Positions 46,910 through 54,962 of a stretch of DNA of 64,000 bases are shown here, in pieces (the first letter of the stretch is position 1; the number at the start of each line of letters is the position of its first letter). A program made the position numbers and the translations under genes. The DNA comes from Luteimonas sp. 8-5 (GTDB taxonomy: Bacteria; Pseudomonadota; Gammaproteobacteria; Xanthomonadales; Xanthomonadaceae). Location: contig NZ_JARUVM010000014.1 of assembly GCF_029763755.1 (NCBI RefSeq), positions 20,729-84,728 on the forward strand, in the 5' to 3' direction. Below the pieces are notes generated by a model, which was not told the DNA's origin, did not search any database, and saw nothing but the letters and a program-made list of their open reading frames with translations.

Positions 46910-49891
46910 TCAGAACGAGTAGCGCACGCCCAGGTAGGCACGACGCGGCTCGACCCAATCGGTGGCTTCGCCGAAGGCATACACACCGTCGCCATCGAAC
47001 AGGTCCTGCTCGGTGGTGGCCGACTGCTTGTCCAGGATGTTGAACACGTCCAGGAAGAACTCAAGCTTGCCGACGGGCAGTTCGTAGTTGTACTTCGCAC
47101 GAACGTCCAGGGTGTAGTACGCCGGGGCCGTCTCGGAACCGATCATGCCCGAGGCGATCCACGAGTCGACCACGCCGCCCCACTCGTACGGGTCGTCCAT
47201 CAGCGGCAGGTGGCGCGAAGCGATCAGCTGGGTACGGCTGTAGGAAACGCCGCTGTTCCAGTTGAACACACCGCTCAGCTCCAGGCCCCAGTCGAAGAAG
47301 TACGAACCGAACGCCTTGAACTGGTGCTCGATGTTACCCGGCTGGTTGCCGTAGGCGTTCGGGGCGCGCGGGTCGAGGGCAAGCCAGTCGCCCTGGAAGT
47401 CCGCGTTGCTGTCCGAGTTGGTGTTGCCCTTGGCGGCGTTGTGGGTGTACGACAGCATGCCCTGCCAGTTGTTGCTCTTCTGCTTCTGCAGGGTGACTTC
47501 GAAGCCCTTGTAGTTACGCTTGCCGCCAGCCAGCGTGGCGATCACGTAGTTCGAGTTGGGCTTGCCGTCATAGCCGAAGTACGAGTACGGCAGGTACAGG
47601 TCCGAGTTCTCGTCGGCGTAACCGTTGGAGGTGTCGCCGTCCGGATCGGCGTACAGCGCCAGATCGTAGTCTTCCAGGATGTCACGGGTCTGGCGCTCGG
47701 TGTAGGTCACCGAGAGGCTCAGGTCCGTGCCGAACGTGGTGGCGTAACCGATCAGGAACTCATCCGTGTACGGCGTCTTGGTCGACGGCGCGAACAGGGC
47801 GTCCGGGGTCTTCGGGCCGCCGCGGGTGCGGTAGGTCAGCCAGCGGTCGCCGATGAACACCTGCTCGTCCAGGACCGAACCGGTCAGGTTGCCGGCGAAG
47901 TCGGTCATGTTGTTGCGGATCGGGTCGTAGTAACGGCCCGCGAAACCCCAGATCTTGCTACGACCGTCGCCGTTCAGGTCATACACCACGCTCAGGCGCG
48001 GGGCGATGTCCCAGTCGAAGGTGTAGACCTTCTCGCCGGTCGAGGCGTAGTGCGACCACTGCTCGGTACGGAAACCGGCGTTGATCGTCCACTGGTTCAT
48101 CGTCCAGGTGTCCTGGAGGTAGAACGCCTTGCCCTTCGAGGTCACGTCGTACGGAGCGACGACCGACTGCAGCAGGCGGTAACCGTTCACCTGGCCGTTC
48201 GGGTTACCGGCGGTGCTGGTGAACTGGTACGCGTTGACTTCGTCCTGGGACACGGCACCGTCGTTGTTGGTGTCGAGCACGCCCAGGTAGAACGCCTTGT
48301 CGGCGCTGGCGTTGATCGCGTCGATGATGCGCGTCTGGTCGCCGTTGGCGATCGTACGCGAACCGGTCCAGCCGCCACCGATGTACTGCTCGAAGGTCAC
48401 GCCCGCGTCTTCGGCCGCGATCGAGCGGTAGTAGCCGCCGCCGCTGTACTGCAGGTCTTCCTTGTAGGTGTTCTCGGACGAGGTGTAGCCGGCCTTGAAC
48501 GTGTGCGAGCCGAAGGAGGTGTCCAGCCAGTACTCGAGGGTCAGGCCGAACTCGTCGCGGTTCGCCCAGGTCTCGAGGTTGGTGCCCACGCCACCCAGCT
48601 GCAGGTCGGCGTTGGTCGGGTTGCCACCGAAGTAGGCAACGTCGTTGCGCACCGCGGCCTCGGCAGCGATCGTGGTGATCTCGGCCTCGTGACGGAAGCC
48701 GTACGCGCTCAGGCGCAGGTTGTCCCAGTCGTGGGTGTACTCGATCTTGTAGTTGTCGCCACCCTGCTTGCGCGCGGAATCGCGGTTGTTCAGCGTGCTC
48801 GACGAGGTCGAACCGCTACGCTCGTACGGGTCGTTGAAGAACAGCGCGGTCAGGCGGTCGTTGTCCGTGATCTGCCAGGTGGTCTTGAAGAACGCGTAGT
48901 CCTGGTCGGTGTCGACCGTACGCATCAGCTGGTCGTTCAGCGGGTTAACGACGTCGTCGCTACGGTTCTTGATCTGGTACGAACCGAAGAACCACAGCTT
49001 TTCCTTGATGATCGGACCACCCAGGGTCAGCGCGGCGTCGTAGGTCGAGAAGCCGGCGGACTCGCCGTGCTTGTCGTCGGCCACCAGGCTGTCGTTCTGC
49101 AGGTAGTAGTTGATCGAGCCGTGGAACTCGTCGCTACCGGACTTGGTGACGACCTTGGAGATCAGGCCCGAACCACCTTCGTATTCGGCCGGGACGCCGC
49201 CGGTGAGAACCTGCTGCTCCTGGATGATCTCGGAGTTGAAGTTCGCGCCGAAGGTACCCGAGTTCGGGTCGGTGACGTTGACGCCGTCCAGGTAGTAGAC
49301 GTTGTCGGTCGACTGGCCGCTGGTGCCGCCGATGTCGGAGTAGTTGACGCCCGACTTGGACGACGGGTTGCCGGTGGCGCTGGGCTTCACGCCCGGGACC
49401 AGCTGCAGGTAGCTCTGGTAGTTACGCGCGGTCGGCAGCGACTCCACCATGTCGAGGGTCAGCGTGGTGCCGACGGTCGCCGAGGTGGTGTCCACGGCGG
49501 CCAGCGACGCACCCGTGACGATCACGGTGTCCAGGCTGGCAACGCCGAGGGCGTAACCGACGCTGAGGTTCTTGCCGCTGACGACGGCGACGTTGGTGGC
49601 CGAGAAGTTGTCGTAGCCCGGGGCGTCGACGACCACGGTGTAGTTGGTCGACGGGTCGAGGCCCTGCAGGCGGACGCTACCGTCGGCCTCGGTCACGCCG
49701 GAGCGGGTAACCAGGCTGTCCGGGGAGCTCACCGTCACGGTGGCGCCGGCAAGCGGAGCGCCGTCGGTGCCGGTGATGGTGACGCGAAGGCCGCCGGTCT
49801 CGGCCGCGAGGGCTGCACCGACGAAGCACATGCCCAGCGCGACAGTAAGCGCACTACGCTTCAGGCCTTTTACAAGGTGATTAGAAGCCAT
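46910..49891 (-). CDS. Oar-like TonB-dependent receptor 1
   Basis: 993 aa. Signal peptide with LKRSALTVALGMCFVG. A carboxypeptidase-regulatory (CNA-B-like) domain occupies about residues 30-115 (TGTDGAPLAGATVTVSS, VRLQGLDPSTNYTVVV). The plug follows (LDTVIVTGASLAAVD, NVYYLDGVNVTDPNSG, VPAEYEGGSGLISKVVTKSG), then a 22-strand-type barrel ending YLGVRYSF with the terminal Phe of outer-membrane proteins. Residues 540-551 (DTNNDGAVSQDE) form a canonical EF-hand loop. It imports a large substrate driven by TonB. The whole 3 kb opposite strand is also open, a GC artefact. Confidence 0.92.
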   Translation of the reverse strand: MASNHLVKGLKRSALTVALGMCFVGAALAAETGGLRVTITGTDGAPLAGATVTVSSPDSLVTRSGVTEADGSVRLQGLDPSTNYTVVVDAPGYDNFSATNVAVVSGKNLSVGYALGVASLDTVIVTGASLAAVDTTSATVGTTLTLDMVESLPTARNYQSYLQLVPGVKPSATGNPSSKSGVNYSDIGGTSGQSTDNVYYLDGVNVTDPNSGTFGANFNSEIIQEQQVLTGGVPAEYEGGSGLISKVVTKSGSDEFHGSINYYLQNDSLVADDKHGESAGFSTYDAALTLGGPIIKEKLWFFGSYQIKNRSDDVVNPLNDQLMRTVDTDQDYAFFKTTWQITDNDRLTALFFNDPYERSGSTSSSTLNNRDSARKQGGDNYKIEYTHDWDNLRLSAYGFRHEAEITTIAAEAAVRNDVAYFGGNPTNADLQLGGVGTNLETWANRDEFGLTLEYWLDTSFGSHTFKAGYTSSENTYKEDLQYSGGGYYRSIAAEDAGVTFEQYIGGGWTGSRTIANGDQTRIIDAINASADKAFYLGVLDTNNDGAVSQDEVNAYQFTSTAGNPNGQVNGYRLLQSVVAPYDVTSKGKAFYLQDTWTMNQWTINAGFRTEQWSHYASTGEKVYTFDWDIAPRLSVVYDLNGDGRSKIWGFAGRYYDPIRNNMTDFAGNLTGSVLDEQVFIGDRWLTYRTRGGPKTPDALFAPSTKTPYTDEFLIGYATTFGTDLSLSVTYTERQTRDILEDYDLALYADPDGDTSNGYADENSDLYLPYSYFGYDGKPNSNYVIATLAGGKRNYKGFEVTLQKQKSNNWQGMLSYTHNAAKGNTNSDSNADFQGDWLALDPRAPNAYGNQPGNIEHQFKAFGSYFFDWGLELSGVFNWNSGVSYSRTQLIASRHLPLMDDPYEWGGVVDSWIASGMIGSETAPAYYTLDVRAKYNYELPVGKLEFFLDVFNILDKQSATTEQDLFDGDGVYAFGEATDWVEPRRAYLGVRYSF

Positions 49892-49968
49892 TTTTTTATA
49901 ACCCCCTAGGGATCAGTGACCAAAAAGGATGTACATGTACGTCCGGCTCGAAGCGGCCCGACCGTCCG

Positions 49969-49998
49969 ACTATAAGTCAGTCAACAATTCTTTAACAA
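49969..49998 (-). promoter_or_regulatory. promoter of TonB receptor 1
   Basis: TTGTTA (49993-49998 on the minus strand), 18 bases, TATAGT (49969-49974). Predicted leader about 70 bases, ending with AGGGGG ten bases before the ATG; it contains the 10-bp palindrome GTACATGTAC (49931-49940). Nothing else coding was seen in 49892-50074. Confidence 0.7.
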
Positions 49999-50074
49999 GC
50001 CCCCTCCGACTGTTTAACAAATGACCCGTCAGTCGCAGGAAAAGCCGAGATTGATCTGATGTTGCAACGCACCA

Positions 50075-51532
50075 TCAGCCTTCCAGGGCGGAGGCGAGGG
50101 GCTGTAACCAGGGCCTGTATGGCATCCACTTCGCGACCTCGGCGCGTGCAACGCGTTGGCGCACCTGCACCGCGCTCGCCGTGGCGACCGCACGGCCGCG
50201 GTTGCGGCGGGAATCGGCCATCGACGGGATGTATTCGATGCCGCAGAAGGCAGCCACGCGGCGCATCTCCACTTCCGGCTCCGCCGCCAGGCCGGCGTAG
50301 GCCACATCGAGGATCCTGCCGGGGAAAGCGGCGTGCCAGTGCGCCATCAACCGGCGGTACAGCAGGAAATAGTCTCCCAGCTCCTGCTGGTCGTAGGAAT
50401 GGGGATTGGCGTCGGAGAACAGTTCGCGCAGGTTGGAGAAGCAGGTTTCCATCGGATCCCGGACCATGTGCAGGATCCTCGCCTGCGGCAATGCGCGGCA
50501 GATGAAACCGATGTTGAGGAAATTCGAAGGAAGCTTGTCGACGAAGAACGGTTCGTCGCCAAGCCGCCAGGCAACGCTTTCCATGTAGTGCCGGCCCACT
50601 GCCGCCAGGTCCATCCCCTCCGCCCGCCCGACGATGGTCGTGTCGACGACGCCCCGGCAATGATGGTCGGCGGCAAAACGCACCGCGCTGGTGAAGTCGT
50701 AGAGTTCGCCTGCACCGTGCACCAGGGGGCTTGCGTCCAGCAACTGTTCGAGCAGGGTCGTACCGGACCGGTGCATGCCGACGATGAAAATGGGTGTCTT
50801 CGAACCGCTGGCCGCGGCGGCTCCGGTGGCCGCGTCGCCGGGCATGGCCACCAGCGCATCCACCAGCCGGATACTGTCGTCGGTATGGTAGTCCAGCAGG
50901 CCGCGCTTGGTTCGGCAGGCACGCTCGAGCGCTTCCCAGGCTTCGGCATGGCGGCCGAGCGCATCCAGCGCCGCATGCATGGCGAACCCGAGGAAGACGC
51001 GATCGGGCGCGGCCACGCCGGGGCGCGCCATGAGGGCCTGCATCTGCCCGACGTGCGCGGCGGATGCGTCCGCCGGGTCGAGTTTCAGCCGCAACCAGTG
51101 CGCCTGCGCGATTTCCGGCGCGCGCCGCAGGCATCGCTCCAGGTCGCGGCGTGCATCCCCCGTCCGCCCGAAATACATCAGCACCTGTGCCCGCGCCAAC
51201 AGGCCCGGGGGGAAATCCGGATCGGCCCGGTGCACTTCGTCGAGGTACTTCAGCGCGCGCGCCTGGTCGCCGAGCATGTTGAAGTGCCTGGCGATGGTCA
51301 TCAGCAGCGGGACGGGAATACGGTCGAGCGGACCCAGGCCATCGACGTACCGGACCAGCGCGTCGCCAAGGTTCAGCGCAGCCAGCAGGGCGACGACGCC
51401 TGCAACGGTGCGCGCATCGCCGGCCCGGAGGCTCGCGGCCCGCAACACCGCCTCGCGCGCAGCCCGGTGCTTCCCCGCTCCCAGCGCGGCGTGTGCCGTT
51501 CGCTCCCATTCCGCTGCGGTACCCGACGTCAT
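50075..51532 (-). CDS. TPR-containing sulfotransferase
   Basis: 485 aa. TPR-like helices cover about residues 1-230 (WERTAHAALGAGKHRAAREAVL, ARHFNMLGDQARALKYLDEV, LARAQVLMYFGRTGDARRDLERCL). A sulfotransferase domain follows: the 5'-phosphosulfate loop FIVGMHRSGTTLLEQLL near residue 250, FVDKLPSNFLNIGFI, and the 3'-phosphate motif ILHMVRDPMETCFSN. It should move sulfate from PAPS to a hydroxyl, possibly on a protein or peptide bound by the TPRs. No signal peptide, so cytoplasmic. Start 51532 has GGAGG nine bases upstream; an ATG two codons earlier (51538) is too close. Confidence 0.9.
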   Translation of the reverse strand: MTSGTAAEWERTAHAALGAGKHRAAREAVLRAASLRAGDARTVAGVVALLAALNLGDALVRYVDGLGPLDRIPVPLLMTIARHFNMLGDQARALKYLDEVHRADPDFPPGLLARAQVLMYFGRTGDARRDLERCLRRAPEIAQAHWLRLKLDPADASAAHVGQMQALMARPGVAAPDRVFLGFAMHAALDALGRHAEAWEALERACRTKRGLLDYHTDDSIRLVDALVAMPGDAATGAAAASGSKTPIFIVGMHRSGTTLLEQLLDASPLVHGAGELYDFTSAVRFAADHHCRGVVDTTIVGRAEGMDLAAVGRHYMESVAWRLGDEPFFVDKLPSNFLNIGFICRALPQARILHMVRDPMETCFSNLRELFSDANPHSYDQQELGDYFLLYRRLMAHWHAAFPGRILDVAYAGLAAEPEVEMRRVAAFCGIEYIPSMADSRRNRGRAVATASAVQVRQRVARAEVAKWMPYRPWLQPLASALEG

Positions 51533-51557
51533 TCGCATCCACCTCCAACCCGACCGG

Positions 51558-51563
51558 ATTGTA
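51558..51563 (-). promoter_or_regulatory. -10-like element of the sulfotransferase gene
   Basis: TACAAT on the minus strand, located after the terminator of receptor 2. Expected leader about 20 bases with GGAGG. The only -35-like sequence at the right distance is the T-run of that terminator. Confidence 0.45.
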
Positions 51564-51580
51564 TGGCTTGCACGGCACGC

Positions 51581-51611
51581 AAAAAAATGCGGCCCCTTCG
51601 CAGGGGCCGCA
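51581..51611 (-). terminator. intrinsic terminator of TonB receptor 2
   Basis: A 10-bp stem TGCGGCCCCT/AGGGGCCGCA (51588-51611, four-base loop) is followed on the minus strand by seven T (51581-51587). It separates receptor 2 from the sulfotransferase. Confidence 0.9.
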
Positions 51612-51638
51612 AGAGTTGCCTTCGATTCCCGGGTCTGG

Positions 51639-54600
51639 TCAGAAATCGTATTCGGCGGTGAAGCGGAACTCACGCGCACGAGTCGCCGACAGCGGCTGGT
51701 GGCAGCCGGCGAGGAACGTGTTCGAGGCGGTTTCGCAGGTCTCGTTGACCGAGGTGACGCTGCGATCGTTCATCACGTTCAGCACGTCCGCCGACAGGCG
51801 CAGGCCTTCCATCCAGCGCGGCTGGTAGGTCAGGTTCAGCGACAGGTTGCTGTTCCACTCCAGGCGACCGAAGGTACCGCGCGGCACGAGCTGGCCTTCG
51901 CAGTAGTGGGCGTAACCCGCATAGCCGTACTCCGGCCAGTGGTTCTCGCCGACCGTACCGTCGCCGTTCTCCGCCGGTGCGCCGAAGCAGTTGATCGGGC
52001 GACCGCTCTGCACGATCAGGTTGCCGCCCACGCGCCACTCGTCGGTGATGTCGTACGCACCGAACATCTTGAAGGCATGACGACGGTCGTTCGGCAGGTA
52101 GCCGTAGCCGCCATCGGCCAGCGACGGATAGTCGAAGCCCGCGGAGATGCCGGCGTCGTCCTGGCCGATGTCCGACTTCACGTAACCTTCGGTGTTGCCG
52201 ATGTTCTTCGAGAAGGTGTACGAACCCTGCAGGGTCCACTTCTCGTCGTAGGTACGCTCGAAGAAGAACTCCAGCGCCTTGTAGGTGCGCTTGGCCTTCG
52301 GGATGCCCAGGGCCGAGGCCGGGATCGTGAGCTGGGTCAGGTTCCCGTCGCCGGCGAGGTCGGCGTTCATGGTCAGGTCTTCACCGACGTTCATCAGGAA
52401 GCAGTTGTTGACCGCCGAACCGATGGCATCGGCTTCATCCTCGGTGTAACCCTCGGAGATCGCCCAGTCGTACGGCATCTGGTACGAGCAGTAGTCGTCC
52501 ATGACGGTGCTCAGCTTGCGGTAGATGCCGCGCACGCCGCCCACCCAGTTCTGCGAAAGCTGCATCTGCAGGCCCAGGATCAACTCGTCCTGGAACATCG
52601 GGTCCAGTTCCGGATCGACCACGCCGCGCGGATCCGGGGTGGTACCCGGCGAAACCAGGAAGCGGCTGCCGAGCTGCGCGCCGAGGCCGGGCAGTTCGTA
52701 CTGGTCGTTGCTGTAGGTGCCGTCGAACACGTAGTAGTCGGTGTAGTCGAGCTCGGCACCGGCCAGGCGCATGTTGGTGTTGCCCATCACCGGGATGTAG
52801 TACCGGCCGGCATTACCGAACGCCTTGAGGGTGGAGTCGCCATTGACGTCCCACGAGAAGCCCAGGCGCGGGGCCCAGGTGTTGTCGATCTTGATGAACG
52901 ACTCGCCCAGGGCGTTGAGGTTCTCGAACGACTCGTTGCGGATGCCGATGTAGGCCAGGAAGTTGTCGGTGACCTGCCAGGAGTCCTCGATGTAGTAGGC
53001 GGAGTTGGAAAGCGTGAACTCGCCGCCGTTCTCGAAGTGGCGCATTTCGACGTAGTCGATCGGCGCACCGGTGTTGTTGGTGTACCCGGCGTTGATCAGG
53101 CTGCCACCCGGGGCCAGCGTACGGATGATGCGGCTGGTGCCGTCGATGTCCGTACCGGTGTAGGTGCGGCCGCCGACGAAGTCGTAGTCCTCGTTGTCCA
53201 GGCCGAAGCGGATGGTGTGGTCGCCGATCACCCACTCACCGTCGATACGGTAGGCGGTGCGCTTCTCGTTGGCATCCGGGCGGTCGGCAGAGGTGACCGT
53301 CCAGCAACCATGGTTGATCGCCGGCGAGGTGCGCGCGTCGGTGACGCGGGGGCAGCCGAACGCGCCGATCTGCGAGGTGTGGTCGTACTTGCCCACGCCG
53401 TACAGCGCCGACAGGGTGAAGTTGTCGCCGAAGTAGCCGGTCCACTTGCCGATGTAGTTGTCGCCGCCCCACTGGTAGGCATTGGGCAGCTTCTCGGCGC
53501 CCTTGCCGGTCTCGTATGGCGTCGTGGAGAACCAGTAGCGCGACTTCTGCTCTTCGCGGTCGCGGAAAGCCGTCAGCTCCAGGTAGTGGTTCTGGTTGAT
53601 GTTCCAGTCCAGCTTGACGTAGTACTGCGGCGAGTCGGACTTGCGCTCTTCCTGGTCGACGTTGCCGTAGAACTCGGACTCCGTGGACTCACCCTGGGCC
53701 AACGCGTAGAAGAACAGCGTGTCCTTGATGATCGGGCCGCTGGCGTACAGGTTGTACTTCAGCTCGTCCGTGTTGTTGTCGGGGATCTCGACCGGGATCC
53801 AGTCGGCCACGCCGGGCATGCGCTGCCACTCGGGGCTGGTGCCGGCGTCGGGGCCGTCGTAGAACACGGCCGGATTCGGGATGTAGCGGATGGAATCGCT
53901 GCGCATCGAACCCGGGGTCCAGATCGCATTCGCGCCGAAGTGCCATTCGTTGCTGCCGCGCTTGCCGATGACGTTGACCACGCCACCCAGCGAACGGCCG
54001 AACTCCGCGCCGTAGCCGCCGTTCTTGACCTGCGCTTCGGAGATCGCCTCGAAGGGCAGTTCACTGAAGGCCACGCCGTTGATCACGTTGGTGACGTTGA
54101 AGCCGTTGATGTAGTAGACGTTCTCGGCCACCGACGAACCACCGAAGGACGCCAGCTTGCCGCCCTGCTTCTGGTCGCTGCCCAGGCGGCTGTCGCCGAG
54201 CGTGGTACCCGGCGCCAGCAGCGCCATGGCGGTCGTGTCGCGCGCCACCGGCAGCTTGTCGATCTGGGCTTCGGTCAGCACGGTCGTGGATTCGACCGAG
54301 GACACGTCGATGGGATTGATGTTGGTCGCGAAGACGGTGACGGTATCGAGGTTGGTCGCGTCGCCGGTGGCGAAGCTCACGCTCGACGTGGTACCGACGT
54401 TGATCGAGACCGGCTTCGGGGATTCGCCGTTGCGGGTGACCTCGTACTGGCCGGTCGGAACCTGCGCAAAGCGATACGAGCCGTCCGCGCCCACCGTCAC
54501 GGTGCGCGAATAACCCGTGGTCGGATTGGTCAGGGTGATGGTGTCTCCCGGCGCCGCGCTACCGTTTACCGCACCCGCCGTATTCGTCTGCGCGTTGACC

Positions 54601-54677
54601 CCGCCGACAAAGCACAGACCCAGAGCGACGGTCAGTGCGCTCCTCTTGAGACGATCAGCTCGTTGCTTGGAACCCAT
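51639..54677 (-). CDS. Oar-like TonB-dependent receptor 2
   Basis: 1012 aa. Signal peptide with LKRSALTVALGLCFVG, almost the same as in receptor 1. A short N-terminal regulatory domain follows (TGYSRTVTVGADGSYRFAQVPTG). The plug shows LDTVTVFATNINPIDV, NVYYINGFNVTNVING, and AEFGRSLGGVVNVIGKRGSN; the barrel ends FRFTAEYDF with terminal Phe. Barrel loops carry several Cys (AFGCPRVTD, NHGCWTV, NCFGAPAE, CETASNTFLAGC). It probably imports a peptide- or glycan-sized ligand. GGAG lies eight bases before the ATG. Closest relative in the window is receptor 1, but the mature sequences differ greatly. Confidence 0.92.
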   Translation of the reverse strand: MGSKQRADRLKRSALTVALGLCFVGGVNAQTNTAGAVNGSAAPGDTITLTNPTTGYSRTVTVGADGSYRFAQVPTGQYEVTRNGESPKPVSINVGTTSSVSFATGDATNLDTVTVFATNINPIDVSSVESTTVLTEAQIDKLPVARDTTAMALLAPGTTLGDSRLGSDQKQGGKLASFGGSSVAENVYYINGFNVTNVINGVAFSELPFEAISEAQVKNGGYGAEFGRSLGGVVNVIGKRGSNEWHFGANAIWTPGSMRSDSIRYIPNPAVFYDGPDAGTSPEWQRMPGVADWIPVEIPDNNTDELKYNLYASGPIIKDTLFFYALAQGESTESEFYGNVDQEERKSDSPQYYVKLDWNINQNHYLELTAFRDREEQKSRYWFSTTPYETGKGAEKLPNAYQWGGDNYIGKWTGYFGDNFTLSALYGVGKYDHTSQIGAFGCPRVTDARTSPAINHGCWTVTSADRPDANEKRTAYRIDGEWVIGDHTIRFGLDNEDYDFVGGRTYTGTDIDGTSRIIRTLAPGGSLINAGYTNNTGAPIDYVEMRHFENGGEFTLSNSAYYIEDSWQVTDNFLAYIGIRNESFENLNALGESFIKIDNTWAPRLGFSWDVNGDSTLKAFGNAGRYYIPVMGNTNMRLAGAELDYTDYYVFDGTYSNDQYELPGLGAQLGSRFLVSPGTTPDPRGVVDPELDPMFQDELILGLQMQLSQNWVGGVRGIYRKLSTVMDDYCSYQMPYDWAISEGYTEDEADAIGSAVNNCFLMNVGEDLTMNADLAGDGNLTQLTIPASALGIPKAKRTYKALEFFFERTYDEKWTLQGSYTFSKNIGNTEGYVKSDIGQDDAGISAGFDYPSLADGGYGYLPNDRRHAFKMFGAYDITDEWRVGGNLIVQSGRPINCFGAPAENGDGTVGENHWPEYGYAGYAHYCEGQLVPRGTFGRLEWNSNLSLNLTYQPRWMEGLRLSADVLNVMNDRSVTSVNETCETASNTFLAGCHQPLSATRAREFRFTAEYDF

Positions 54678-54776
54678 AGTAGGAACTCCGAATGGTTGTA
54701 GACCCCGTTATCCCGCCCGGAGGAGTGGACCCCCTGGACGAGCCAGAACGTCAAAGCCGCACGCGATGACGCCTCG

Positions 54777-54806
54777 AATATAGAGCCGTGAACAAATCCT
54801 TAACAA
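54777..54806 (-). promoter_or_regulatory. promoter of TonB receptor 2
   Basis: TTGTTA (54801-54806 on the minus strand), 18 bases, TATATT (54777-54782). Predicted leader about 93 bases. Same architecture as receptor 1. No gene was seen in 54678-54962. Confidence 0.7.
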
Positions 54807-54899
54807 GTACTTTTTCCTTGAATTGGACGCTTCAGCACTGGCATGTCGCATTGCAACATGCTAGGCCCGCGCTAATTGCCTGTTTTTCAAGGAAATGCA

Positions 54900-54924
54900 A
54901 ATGGGGCCGACATGCGGCCCCATT
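54900..54924 (-). terminator. probable terminator hairpin after pckG
   Basis: A 10-bp stem AATGGGGCCG/CGGCCCCATT with a five-base loop lies 38 bases after the pckG stop. The following tract (TGCATTTCC) is only weakly T-rich, so efficiency is uncertain. Confidence 0.5.
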
Positions 54925-54962
54925 CATGGATTGCTGCAGGGCAGCATAACTGTATGGCCGGT

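Noticed and set aside
47210..49909. 899-codon open frame opposite TonB receptor 1
   Set aside because: Composition is Val/Gly/Arg-rich without domains and mirrors the receptor codons; in GC-rich DNA the complementary frame stays open by chance.
50907..54701. 1264-codon open frame opposite TonB receptor 2
   Set aside because: Same artefact; it also crosses the terminator and the sulfotransferase start.
54900..54924. Hairpin as a terminator for both directions
   Set aside because: No T-tract on the plus strand and only a weak one on the minus strand; kept only as a tentative pckG terminator.
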